From SB11 sp965222995 (GTDB lineage: Bacteria; Bacteroidota; Bacteroidia; UBA8524), in NCBI GenBank assembly GCA_965222995.1, contig OZ244977.1, positions 2,170,001 to 2,234,000 on the forward strand: a stretch of DNA of 64,000 bases, read 5' to 3'. Positions 26,089 to 35,200 of the stretch are shown in pieces. Numbering within the stretch: the first letter of the stretch is position 1; every line of letters begins with the position of its first letter. The position numbers and the translations under genes were made by a program. The notes under the pieces were generated by a model, which searched no databases, had not been told where the DNA came from, and worked only from the letters and a program-made list of their open reading frames with translations.

Positions 26089-26937
26089 TTAGAAGAAAAA
26101 CGACAGTTGGAAATTTGTTGATACTGCTGTAATAAACTGTGAAAATGTTCTTGTTTGTGAATGAACATTAACGTTACGTGAACCAATATATATATCTTTA
26201 TAAACTACTCTTGATACTAAAACATCTGAACTTAAAGTAATTGCAAAAAATCTTGAAGGCGCATAGCCAATTGAACCACCGCCAATAAAAACAGGACTAC
26301 CAATTTTTTTATATATAGACTCAAAATCAGGTCGATTAGGTTTATTAAATACTAAATCAATATCAAGAAAGCCTGAAATTGGGTCGCGTTTTGCTCCCTC
26401 TACTCTAAGTATTGGTACTATCGAATATGCGATTCCCAAACTTCCCCGATACTCATAAAACACTCTTTTCATTTTATTAAATCTATTTCTCCTATAATAA
26501 CCTAAAGTATATGTTGTAATTGAAGAATAGGCTTCAAGTATTTTAAATTTGGTATCATGATAAAATTTAGATAACTCCTCATTAACACTTTTCTCATTTA
26601 TACCGAAATCAGTTTGAGAAACTCTACCCAAAACTCCCCAATTTTTACCAACTTTAACGCCAACTGATAAATCTGCAGTAATTCCTACTTCTGCAAATCC
26701 GCCTTCTGCATATCCTTGAGATTCTAACTCCTTTGTTGTATTCGCATTACCAAACCTCACTTTTGAAAACTTTCCAAATGGAATACCATAACCAACAGAC
26801 ACATTTAAACTAAACTTTGGAGTAAATGCTTTTGAAAACTTATTTAACCCACTACTATCAGGTTCGAACTGTTGTGCATTTACAGGCAATACAATTAATA
26901 ATAATAAAAATTGAAGAATAGTTAATAGTTCTTTCAT
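26089..26937 (-). CDS. Putative outer-membrane beta-barrel protein, unknown function
   Basis: A 282-residue protein with a signal peptide (ILQFLLLLIVLPVNAQ) and a beta-rich mature part with repeated Gly/aromatic strand patterns (LNVSVGYGIPFGKF, ADLSVGVKVGKNWGVLGRV, FIGGGSIGYAPSRFF) and a C-terminal aromatic-rich end (STNFQLSFFF), typical of small outer-membrane barrels. It begins immediately beyond the purB remnant and ends before the second 67-bp repeat. It therefore belongs to the duplicated block, yet it does not resemble the 25220-25795 protein. No specific family is recognised. Confidence 0.75.
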   Translation of the reverse strand: MKELLTILQFLLLLIVLPVNAQQFEPDSSGLNKFSKAFTPKFSLNVSVGYGIPFGKFSKVRFGNANTTKELESQGYAEGGFAEVGITADLSVGVKVGKNWGVLGRVSQTDFGINEKSVNEELSKFYHDTKFKILEAYSSITTYTLGYYRRNRFNKMKRVFYEYRGSLGIAYSIVPILRVEGAKRDPISGFLDIDLVFNKPNRPDFESIYKKIGSPVFIGGGSIGYAPSRFFAITLSSDVLVSRVVYKDIYIGSRNVNVHSQTRTFSQFITAVSTNFQLSFFF

Positions 26938-26998
26938 ACCTAAATTATTACTGCAAAATAGCTTTCAATATACATGTTTTCTATGCAAACAAAAATCT

Positions 26999-27066
26999 GC
27001 TAACACTTGTTAGTAGACATAAGATTTAGAAATATTCTAAATTGCCGACAAAATGTTGTTAAAGGA
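26999..27066 (+). repeat. 67-bp direct repeat, copy 2
   Basis: The second copy of the 25869-25935 repeat. It ends 12 bp before the sdhC -7 element, so this copy is probably the original location. Confidence 0.9.
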
Positions 27067-27077
27067 TGGTAGAAATA

Positions 27078-27085
27078 TAAATTTG
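27078..27085 (+). promoter_or_regulatory. -7 promoter element of the sdh operon
   Basis: TAAATTTG, 37 nt before the sdhC start codon. Confidence 0.45.
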
Positions 27086-27122
27086 CACCGTCTTAAAAAA
27101 CCGACCTTTCTATATACTGAAT

Positions 27123-27908
27123 ATGAATTGGCTAACAAAAACTCTCACATCTTCAATAGGTAAAAAAATCACCATGAGTTTAACGGGTTTATTCCTATGC
27201 TCTTTTTTGGTGGTTCATTTAACGGGAAACCTACAGTTACTTAAAACTGATAGCGGACTGGCTTTTAATGTATATGCGGTTTTTATGACCACATTTCCTT
27301 TAATTAAAGTTATATCATTCGGGCTGTATGCCACTATAGCCTACCATGCTATTATGGGTATATACCTTGCCAGAAAAAATGCTGCATCACGCAAAAGTAA
27401 ATATGCAGTTGATGCAGGTAATGCTACCAGTTTTTGGGCTAGCCGTTGGATGGGAGTTTTGGGAACTATTATTTTGGTATTTATAGTTGTTCACATGGGC
27501 GACTTTTGGTATGAGTATAAATTTGAAAGTGTACCCTATGTACAATATACTATAGACCTAAATAGCGATAAACTTTTAGATGCTGATACAAGTGTAGCAC
27601 CTATTGAAGCAAAAATGCAGGAAACATATACTGCATCAACCAAAACAATAATTGTTAAGGACCTTTTCAGAGAAGTAAACGAAGCATTTGAGAATCCGCT
27701 ATTGGTTCTGTTATATGTATTTGCCATGTTTGCCATAGCATTCCACTTGATACATGGTTTTAAAAGTGCATTTCAAACCTTAGGAATTAATCATAATAAA
27801 TACAACGGACTAATTAAATTTTTAGCCGTTTGGGTATTCGGAATAATTGTTCCTGCACTGTTTGCCCTTATTCCTGTTTACATTCTTGTTTCATCGTATA
27901 ACGTATAA
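27123..27908 (+). CDS. sdhC: Succinate dehydrogenase cytochrome b subunit
   Basis: A 261-residue integral membrane protein with five predicted helices, of the type found in Bacteroidota b558-containing succinate:quinone oxidoreductases (a single large membrane subunit, no sdhD). Conserved histidines for heme ligation lie in FLVVHLTGNLQ, YHAIMGIYL, IVVHMGDFW and FHLIHGFKSAF. It anchors SdhA and SdhB and passes electrons to quinone. It is separated from sdhA by a four-helix-bundle gene. Confidence 0.93.
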   Translation: MNWLTKTLTSSIGKKITMSLTGLFLCSFLVVHLTGNLQLLKTDSGLAFNVYAVFMTTFPLIKVISFGLYATIAYHAIMGIYLARKNAASRKSKYAVDAGNATSFWASRWMGVLGTIILVFIVVHMGDFWYEYKFESVPYVQYTIDLNSDKLLDADTSVAPIEAKMQETYTASTKTIIVKDLFREVNEAFENPLLVLLYVFAMFAIAFHLIHGFKSAFQTLGINHNKYNGLIKFLAVWVFGIIVPALFALIPVYILVSSYNV

Positions 27909-27940
27909 AGATAAAAGTAGAATGATAAAAACTCCAGACT

Positions 27941-28294
27941 ATGCATAACTTTAAAGAGTTGAAAGTTTGGAATAATAGTATGGAACTAGCAACAGAATTA
28001 TATAAAGCTACAGAAAACTTCCCCAGTGAAGAAAAGTTTGGTATTACCGCGCAAATGCGAAGAACATCTGTTGCCATACCCTCACTAATTGCTGAAGGTG
28101 CAGGTAGAACAACAAATAAAGACTTTTCTAACTTTCTGAGTATGGCTTTAGGTTCTTGCTATGAATTAGAAACCCAATTACTTCTTTCGAAAAGATTAAA
28201 CTTAATAAAAGAAACAACTTGTAATAAAATCATTGATGATTGTATAAACGTATCAAAAATGTTAGTGAACCTTAAAAAATCTCTAAATACCTGA
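27941..28294 (+). CDS. Four-helix-bundle protein (S23 / 23S rRNA intervening-sequence family)
   Basis: A 117-residue all-helical protein matching the four-helix-bundle family first described from intervening sequences in 23S rRNA genes. Typical features are FKELKVWNNSMELATELYK near the start, FGITAQMRRTSVAIPSLIAEG in helix 2 and SYELETQLLLSKRLNLI in helix 3. The fold packs as a pentamer in known structures and carries a basic surface that may bind nucleic acid; the role is unclear. The insertion between sdhC and sdhA (32 and 37 bp gaps, same strand) means it is cotranscribed with respiratory genes, probably as an inserted selfish or regulatory module. Confidence 0.9.
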   Translation: MHNFKELKVWNNSMELATELYKATENFPSEEKFGITAQMRRTSVAIPSLIAEGAGRTTNKDFSNFLSMALGSCYELETQLLLSKRLNLIKETTCNKIIDDCINVSKMLVNLKKSLNT

Positions 28295-28331
28295 TACTTT
28301 ATACTTACTACATTATACTAATAAGAAAACG

Positions 28332-30251
28332 ATGTCTGAAAAATTAATATCGAAAATACCTGACGGTCCTATAAGCGATAAATGGACTAACCATAAGTTT
28401 AAATTAAAGCTGGTAAACCCTGCTAATAAACGTAAGTATGATATTATAGTTGTTGGTAGCGGTTTGGCAGGAGCATCTGCGGCAGCTTCTCTTGCAGAGT
28501 TGGGCTATAATGTAAAAGTATTTTGTTTTCAAGATAGTGCACGCCGTGCACACTCTATTGCTGCACAAGGGGGTATAAATGCAGCTAAGAACTATAAAAA
28601 TGATGGTGATAGTGTATACCGCCTATTTTATGACACAGTAAAAGGAGGCGACTATCGTGCCCGCGAGGCTAATGTGCACCGTTTGGCAGAAGTTAGTGTA
28701 AATATTATAGACCAATGTGTTGCACAAGGTGTACCCTTTGCTCGTGAATATGGTGGACTACTAGATAACCGTTCTTTTGGTGGTGCACAAGTATCGCGTA
28801 CTTTTTATGCTAAAGGACAAACCGGTCAGCAACTTCTTTTAGGTGCATATAGTGCTATGAACCGTATGGTAGCTGAGGGTAAAATTGAAATGTTCGAACG
28901 CCATGAAATGCTTGATGTAGTAACCATTGACGGGCACGCAAGAGGAATTATAGCACGTAACTTAGAAACCGGTGAGATAGAACGTCATGCAGGGCATTCT
29001 GTTTTGCTATGTTCAGGTGGGTATGGTAATGTATTCTTTTTATCAACCAATGCAAAAGGTAGTAATGTAACTGCCGCTTGGCGAGCACATAAAAAAGGTG
29101 CTTTCTTTGGTAACCCCTGCTATACGCAAATACACCCTACTTGTATTCCTGTGTCTGGAGACCACCAATCAAAGCTTACGCTTATGTCAGAAAGTTTGCG
29201 TAACGATGGTCGTGTATGGGTACCTAAAGCTAAAGGCGATAAGCGCAAAGCCAAAGATATTCCTGAAAACGAAAGAGATTATTATTTAGAGCGTAAATAC
29301 CCATCATTCGGGAATCTTGTTCCGCGTGATGTGGCAAGTAGAAATGCCAAAGAAATGTGTGATGCAGGGCATGGTGTTGGAGCAAGCGGGCTTGCTGTAT
29401 ACTTAGACTTTGCAGATGCAATAAACCGTATGGGCAAAGATGCAGTGGAGGCTAAATACGGTAACTTGTTCGATATGTATCAGCAAATTACAGGCGAAAA
29501 TCCTTATGAGGTACCTATGCGTATTTACCCAGCCGTTCACTATACTATGGGTGGTTTGTGGGTTGATTATAATTTAATGACAACCGTACCGGGCTTATAC
29601 GCTTTGGGTGAAGCTAATTTTAGCGACCATGGTGCTAACCGTTTGGGAGCATCAGCATTAATGCAAGGTTTGGCTGATGGATACTTTGTTATCCCTGCAA
29701 CTATAGGCGATTATCTTTCTGATGTAGAACGCAAACCTATTTCTGCTGATACACCTGAGTTTGAACAAGCTGAAAAAGAAGTAAAAGACCGAATAAATAA
29801 ACTGCTGAGCATTAAAGGCAAAAATACTGTAGACTATTACCACAAAAAACTGGGTAAAGTAATGTGGGATAAATGTGGTATGGCACGTAATGAGCAGGGG
29901 TTAAAAGAAGCAAAAGCAGAGATACAAGCAATTCGTGAAGATTTTTGGCAAAATGTAAACGTAACAGGAACTAACGAAGATTTAAACCAACAGCTTGAAA
30001 AAGCCGGGCGTGTTGCCGATTTTTTAGAGTTGGGTGAACTTATGGTAGATGATGCTTTACACCGAAATGAATCATGCGGCGGGCACTTTAGAGAAGAATA
30101 CCAAACCCCTGAGAACGAAGCCAAACGCGATGATGAAAGCTTTGCGTATGTAGCCGCTTGGGAATATAAAGGAGATGGACAGGCTGAGGAATTGCACAAA
30201 GAGAACTTGGAGTTTGAAAACGTGAAACTAACTACAAGAAGTTACAAATAG
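28332..30251 (+). CDS. sdhA: Succinate dehydrogenase flavoprotein subunit
   Basis: A 639-residue catalytic subunit oxidising succinate to fumarate in the TCA cycle. The FAD-binding Rossmann motif VVGSGLAGASAA is at ~40-51. H74 in RRAHSIAAQGG is the histidine that carries covalent FAD. YPAVHYTMGGLW and HGANRLGASALMQGLADGYF are active-site and FAD-contact segments. The C-terminus carries ESCGGHFREEY, typical of the Bacteroidota/Bacillus-type enzyme. It sits between the four-helix gene and sdhB. Confidence 0.97.
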   Translation: MSEKLISKIPDGPISDKWTNHKFKLKLVNPANKRKYDIIVVGSGLAGASAAASLAELGYNVKVFCFQDSARRAHSIAAQGGINAAKNYKNDGDSVYRLFYDTVKGGDYRAREANVHRLAEVSVNIIDQCVAQGVPFAREYGGLLDNRSFGGAQVSRTFYAKGQTGQQLLLGAYSAMNRMVAEGKIEMFERHEMLDVVTIDGHARGIIARNLETGEIERHAGHSVLLCSGGYGNVFFLSTNAKGSNVTAAWRAHKKGAFFGNPCYTQIHPTCIPVSGDHQSKLTLMSESLRNDGRVWVPKAKGDKRKAKDIPENERDYYLERKYPSFGNLVPRDVASRNAKEMCDAGHGVGASGLAVYLDFADAINRMGKDAVEAKYGNLFDMYQQITGENPYEVPMRIYPAVHYTMGGLWVDYNLMTTVPGLYALGEANFSDHGANRLGASALMQGLADGYFVIPATIGDYLSDVERKPISADTPEFEQAEKEVKDRINKLLSIKGKNTVDYYHKKLGKVMWDKCGMARNEQGLKEAKAEIQAIREDFWQNVNVTGTNEDLNQQLEKAGRVADFLELGELMVDDALHRNESCGGHFREEYQTPENEAKRDDESFAYVAAWEYKGDGQAEELHKENLEFENVKLTTRSYK

Positions 30252-30274
30252 AATTTAGTTTACAGTTTATAGTC

Positions 30275-30319
30275 TTCAGTTTTAAGTTAATAACTGAAAA
30301 CAGGAAACTGAAAACAGGA
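30275..30319 (+). repeat. Tandem 14-bp repeat and hairpin between sdhA and sdhB
   Basis: AACTGAAAACAGGA is repeated twice head-to-tail (30292-30305, 30306-30319), and TTCAGTT (30275-30281) can pair with AACTGAA at 30292. The element lies within the operon, so it will be in the mRNA and could set relative expression or stability of sdhB. Confidence 0.6.
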
Positions 30320-30345
30320 AATAAAAAATAAAACTACAAACTAAT

Positions 30346-31098
30346 ATGAACCTTACACTTAAAGTTTGGAGACAGAAAAACAGAAACACCAAAGGTAAGT
30401 TTGAAACCTATAAGGCTGAAGATGTATCGCCTGATATGTCGTTTCTGGAAATGGTTGACGAGGTAAACGAAAAAATATTAAAAGAAGGTAAAGAAGAACC
30501 CATAGCATTTGACCACGATTGCCGTGAAGGTATTTGTGGTAGTTGCAGTATGTATATAAACGGCAGAGCACATGGCCCTCTAAAAGGGGTAACTGCCTGC
30601 CAACTACACATGCGTAGCTATAAAGATGGTGATACCATTACTATTGAACCATGGAGAGCAAATGCTTTCCCAGTGATAAAAGATTTGGTGGTAGACCGCT
30701 CTGCTTTTGACCGTATACAACAAAAGGGAGGGTATGTTTCGGTAAATACTGGTTCAGTGCCCGATGCTAATGCTACCCCAATACAAAAAGACCATGCTGA
30801 TGAAGCGTTTAATATGGCAGCTTGTATTGGCTGTGGTGCTTGTGTAGCAGCCTGTAAAAACTCATCGGCTATGTTATTTGTAGGAGCTAAAGTAAGTCAG
30901 TATGCACTCTTACCTCAAGGACAGGCAGAGCGTCAGAACCGTGTTTTAAATATGGTTGAGCAAATGGATAAAGAAGGTTTTGGAGCCTGCACAAATACAG
31001 GTGCTTGTAGTGCTGAGTGTCCTAAAGAAATTCCTTTAACTGCAATAGCAAAACTTAATCGCGAGTATTTAAGTGCCAGCCTTAGCAAAAAAGAGTAG
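30346..31098 (+). CDS. sdhB: Succinate dehydrogenase iron-sulfur subunit
   Basis: A 250-residue electron-transfer subunit. The [2Fe-2S] ligands are C59, C64, C67 and C85 (CREGICGSCSMY ... TACQ). The ferredoxin-like second half has CIGCGACVAACK (~160-171) and CTNTGACSAECPKEIP (~215-230), which ligate the [4Fe-4S] and [3Fe-4S] clusters. It conducts electrons from SdhA FAD to the SdhC quinone site. It is the last gene of the operon, followed by a terminator. Confidence 0.97.
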   Translation: MNLTLKVWRQKNRNTKGKFETYKAEDVSPDMSFLEMVDEVNEKILKEGKEEPIAFDHDCREGICGSCSMYINGRAHGPLKGVTACQLHMRSYKDGDTITIEPWRANAFPVIKDLVVDRSAFDRIQQKGGYVSVNTGSVPDANATPIQKDHADEAFNMAACIGCGACVAACKNSSAMLFVGAKVSQYALLPQGQAERQNRVLNMVEQMDKEGFGACTNTGACSAECPKEIPLTAIAKLNREYLSASLSKKE

Positions 31099-31120
31099 TA
31101 AAAATCATATTTCGTATAAA

Positions 31121-31156
31121 AAACCCGTTACTATTGTTAGTAGCGGGTTTTTTTCA
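31121..31156 (+). terminator. Terminator of the sdh operon
   Basis: 13-bp arms (31121-31133, 31138-31150; one G-U pair) with a 4-nt loop and a following T-tract. Confidence 0.85.
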
Positions 31157-31253
31157 TTTTAAACAAGTTATTTGCCCCTTGATAAATGATGGTATTAGTG
31201 TAACTTCGTACGTTACTAATTCTAAATACAACAAAGCTTTTAGTTTGTATCAA

Positions 31254-34200
31254 ATGAAATATATAGGTAGGGTTATACTGTTTGCGGTTCTCACACTTTG
31301 TTCGCTTTCAGCTTTTTCACAACAAATCTCACAATTTCCATCATCGTATGATGATAGTACTTGCACAGGAGATACTGCTTTTTTATCCATAAACTTTATT
31401 AATAGCGATAACGCTAATTCACTTACAATAGATTCTATTGAAATACCTTCAGGTTTTGTTAGAAAGCAAACATACCCTGTCACTATTCCCACCGCTGACA
31501 CTACTTTATTGGAATTTTTCCACCCTGCTCCTTCTACAGGAACTTTCGGAGACTCTATAAAAATATACTCAAACGCTACAAACCGAACTTACGGTTACAG
31601 CCTTTTCACAAGGCTTAAAATAAACCCGAAACCCAATACCAGTTTCAGTATTAACGATACAGACCAGTGTTTAGACGTAAACAGTTTTGTAGTTACCAAT
31701 GCCACAACAATCAGTTCAGGAACAATTACTTACGAGTGGTTTTTTGGCGATGCTACGCAAGCTTTTGTTGAGAATCCTACTAAGGTGTTTACATCTGCCG
31801 ATACATTTGATTTTACGCTCATAGCAAAGTCTGACAGGGGCTGTAATGCACTACAAGCTGAAAAAGTAATAGTTTTTCCTGCACCTGTAGCTGATATTGA
31901 AAACAATAATACTTTTACTTGTTTTAAAAATCACAAAATAGATTTTGTTGACTCTACCAAAATTTCTGACGGTACATATTCTGTAAAATGGTTTTTTGGA
32001 ACGGGAGATTCTTCTGAGCAAAACGATACCTCATACGTATACCCTAAAGATTCAACTTTCAGGGTTAAGTTAATTGCTACCAGCAACAGAGGCTGTATTG
32101 GGGTAGATTCACAGGATATTACTATAAATCCTACGCCTACTGTTGATTTTTCAGTTAATGACAGCGCCCAGTGTTTTGATGTTAATAGTTATGACTTTAC
32201 TAATAATTCAAGTATTAGTAGTGGTTCTATTTCTTCATATAGTTGGAGTTTTGGTGATGCCACTAACTCCTCCGCAACATCACCAACAGGAAAAACATAT
32301 ACTACCGCAGGAATAAAAACGGTAAGGCTTATTGCCACCAGCGATTTAAACTGTAACGATACTTTCTCCAAGCAGATATCTGTACAACAAACCCCAATAG
32401 CAGGGTTTTCTACTAACGACTCAACGCAATGCCTTATAGATAATATATTCAGTTTTACCAATTCAAGCACTATAGGTGGTACGGATACTATGCTTTATAA
32501 TTGGGAGTTTGGAGATGGTATGGTAAATAACTCTGATACTGATGCTATCCATACCTATGCTGCTGACGGGAGTTATACCGTTAAATTAGTAGTTACTTCA
32601 AATTATGGTTGTAAAGATTCAATTACACACTCTACAGATGTTTACCCGCATCCACAAGCTTCATTTACTATAAATGATAGTGCACAATGCTTAAACAACC
32701 AGAACTATGTTTTCACCAATGGCTCAAGCATTTCAAGCGGAACAATAGATGGTTATTCGTGGGAATTTGGTAATGGTGATACTACAAGTGTAGCCTCACC
32801 TACTAAAAACGATTATTCAGTTCATGACTCATTAACTGTAATGTTAATTGCCCGTTCAAATCAAAACTGTTATGATACTGCAAGAAAAGAAGTAATTATC
32901 TTCCCACTACCACAAGTACAGTTTAATATACCTGATACTGTATTGTGTTTTGATAACCATTCGTTCACTTTTGATGATAACTCAACCATCCCCTACGGTA
33001 CTTTAAGTTATCAATGGCAATTTGGAAATGGAGCTACCTCTGCTGCTGCTGATACAACATATTCTTATCCAAGTTATGCAACGTTATACCAAATAGGACT
33101 AAACGTATTTTCAGACCAGGGTTGTGTTTCAACAGGGACAGATAGTGTGTATTTATATCAAAATCCTGATGCTGATTTTATTATTTTAGATTCTGCCAAA
33201 TGTTTAAAAGGAAACTCTTTTAGTTTCTTTGATAACAGTACCATACCTAGTGGTACATTTACCCAGTTTTGGGAGTTTGGTGATGGTGATACCAGTACAC
33301 AAACCAACCCAAGCCACAGCTACAACATTTCTGACACACTTGAGGTTGAGCTAACAGTAACATCTGATTTAGGATGTATGGATTCCATCATAAAACAAAC
33401 CATAGTTTTCCCTCAGCCTCAAACACAATATTTGGTTGATGATGTAGAACAATGTTTCGACGGGCATGTATTTAACTTTAAAGACACTACTTCAATTACA
33501 TACGGTACATTAACGTATAGCTGGGATTTTGGGGATGGTACCTCATCAAATGCTCAAACACCTGTAAAAAACTATACTTCTGCAGACACTTTTGATATTA
33601 CGTACACGGTTACTTCAGACCAAGGGTGCGATAGTACTTCAACAGGGCAGGTATTTGTTAACCCAAGCCCTACCAATGTGGGTTTTGCTACCAACGACAC
33701 CATACAGTGTTTAGATAATAATCAGTTTGTATATACCAACTCTACTGCACTAAGCGCAGGTACTATGTTCTATACATGGTCACTTGGTAATGGGAGCACA
33801 GTAGGTTCAAGAGATGCTACTATTACCTATTTGGCTACTGATACTTTAACTGTGAAAATGGTGATTACTACAGATAAAAACTGTACCGACTCAGCAACAC
33901 AAGTAGTGTATATTCACCCTAACCCTACAGTATCTTTTAATGTAAACGACCCTATACAGTGCTTTGGCGATAATACCTTCGACTTCACTAATGTGAGTAA
34001 TATCCCGTATGGCACACTTGCATATAATTGGGACTTGGACGATGGCACTGCATCTACCCAAACTTCTATTTTTGGTCATAGTTTTGCCTCGGCTGATACA
34101 TTTACTATAGCACTAAAAGCAACATCAAATTTGGGCTGTGCAGATTCTATAACACGTGATGTAAGAGTAGACCCCGACCCTGTAGCTGATTTTGTTATAA

Positions 34201-35147
34201 ACGATGATGCACAATGTATAAACGGAAACAGCTTTCAGTTTACTGATAATACGTTTATTCTTTCCGGTAACATAAACTATAGCTGGAATTTCGGAGACAA
34301 TAACGGGGGTAGTTCACAAAATCCCTCACATACATACACTAAAGCCGACACATTTACGGTTACACTTATTACTACCTCCGACTTAAGTTGTAAGGATACC
34401 ATAACCAAACAAGTAATTGTTACAGACAGTCCCGACCCGTCATTTGCAGGCTTAAACAGCCAGTTTTGTATTAACGGTGCCACAGTAACACTAACACCTG
34501 TGCAGCCGGGAGGAACATTTAGCGGAGATAATATTACAGCCGACCAATTTAGCCCTGTGCAGCCCGGTTGGAATTATATTACTTACCGAATAACCTTAAA
34601 TGGTTGCTCTGACTCGCTTACTGATTCAACACAAGTAGTCCCTGTTCCTGTAGTTGATTTAGGTTTAGATACCGTGCTTTGTAAAGAAGATTTTTATACA
34701 CTAAATGTGTTTACACAAGGAGCTACCTATTTGTGGAGTGATAGCAGTACGCAATCATTTTTCAGAATTACCGATCCGGGTATACATTGGGTAAGGGTAA
34801 CAAATGCTTGTGGCACATTCTCCGACTCTGTTGATGTTGATTTCTTAGATTTTGCTTGTGATGCGTTTATGCCTAATGCATTCACACCCGAAGGAAATAC
34901 AGTTAACGATTACTTCTTCCCTACTATAGATACTACTATTGTAAAAGGGATACAGTTTATTGTATTTAGCCGATGGGGTAATGTGATATTTGAAACGAAA
35001 GACAGATTCTCTCTAGGTTGGGACGGTTTCCAAAACGGTATGCCGGCACCCGAAGGAGTATACGGCTATCTGCTTAATCTTACTTTGATAAGAGAAGACA
35101 CTAGAGTTTTAAAACAAATTAAAGGCAGTTTCCACCTGTTAAGATAA
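31254..35147 (+). CDS. Giant PKD-repeat protein with T9SS type-B sorting domain (11 modules)
   Basis: A 1297-residue protein from ATG 31254, which gives the signal peptide VILFAVLTLCSLSAFSQ. An earlier in-frame TTG at 31134 lies inside the sdh terminator and is rejected. Eleven consecutive modules of ~84-90 residues occupy about residues 130-1090. Each opens with a pattern like FSVNDSAQCFDVNSYDF, carries a PKD core (YSWSFGDATNSS-type W-x-F-G-D/N), and closes with a GC before the next module. The C-terminus (FMPNAFTPEGNTVNDYFFP ... FSRWGNVIFET) is the gliding-motility-associated sorting domain. It is probably a long surface stalk or adhesin; partner unknown. Confidence 0.93.
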   Translation: MKYIGRVILFAVLTLCSLSAFSQQISQFPSSYDDSTCTGDTAFLSINFINSDNANSLTIDSIEIPSGFVRKQTYPVTIPTADTTLLEFFHPAPSTGTFGDSIKIYSNATNRTYGYSLFTRLKINPKPNTSFSINDTDQCLDVNSFVVTNATTISSGTITYEWFFGDATQAFVENPTKVFTSADTFDFTLIAKSDRGCNALQAEKVIVFPAPVADIENNNTFTCFKNHKIDFVDSTKISDGTYSVKWFFGTGDSSEQNDTSYVYPKDSTFRVKLIATSNRGCIGVDSQDITINPTPTVDFSVNDSAQCFDVNSYDFTNNSSISSGSISSYSWSFGDATNSSATSPTGKTYTTAGIKTVRLIATSDLNCNDTFSKQISVQQTPIAGFSTNDSTQCLIDNIFSFTNSSTIGGTDTMLYNWEFGDGMVNNSDTDAIHTYAADGSYTVKLVVTSNYGCKDSITHSTDVYPHPQASFTINDSAQCLNNQNYVFTNGSSISSGTIDGYSWEFGNGDTTSVASPTKNDYSVHDSLTVMLIARSNQNCYDTARKEVIIFPLPQVQFNIPDTVLCFDNHSFTFDDNSTIPYGTLSYQWQFGNGATSAAADTTYSYPSYATLYQIGLNVFSDQGCVSTGTDSVYLYQNPDADFIILDSAKCLKGNSFSFFDNSTIPSGTFTQFWEFGDGDTSTQTNPSHSYNISDTLEVELTVTSDLGCMDSIIKQTIVFPQPQTQYLVDDVEQCFDGHVFNFKDTTSITYGTLTYSWDFGDGTSSNAQTPVKNYTSADTFDITYTVTSDQGCDSTSTGQVFVNPSPTNVGFATNDTIQCLDNNQFVYTNSTALSAGTMFYTWSLGNGSTVGSRDATITYLATDTLTVKMVITTDKNCTDSATQVVYIHPNPTVSFNVNDPIQCFGDNTFDFTNVSNIPYGTLAYNWDLDDGTASTQTSIFGHSFASADTFTIALKATSNLGCADSITRDVRVDPDPVADFVINDDAQCINGNSFQFTDNTFILSGNINYSWNFGDNNGGSSQNPSHTYTKADTFTVTLITTSDLSCKDTITKQVIVTDSPDPSFAGLNSQFCINGATVTLTPVQPGGTFSGDNITADQFSPVQPGWNYITYRITLNGCSDSLTDSTQVVPVPVVDLGLDTVLCKEDFYTLNVFTQGATYLWSDSSTQSFFRITDPGIHWVRVTNACGTFSDSVDVDFLDFACDAFMPNAFTPEGNTVNDYFFPTIDTTIVKGIQFIVFSRWGNVIFETKDRFSLGWDGFQNGMPAPEGVYGYLLNLTLIREDTRVLKQIKGSFHLLR

Positions 35148-35179
35148 CCTTTTACTAACCATCATTTAACTAATTTGGG

Positions 35180-35187
35180 TACCTTTG
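35180..35187 (+). promoter_or_regulatory. -7 promoter element of the 35201-ribE unit
   Basis: TACCTTTG, 13 nt before the ATG at 35201. Confidence 0.5.
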
Positions 35188-35200
35188 CAAACCTAAAATT

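Noticed and set aside
31134..31253. N-terminal extension of the 11-module PKD protein from a TTG at 31134
   Set aside because: The TTG lies in the loop of the sdh operon terminator, and the ATG at 31254 directly gives a signal peptide.
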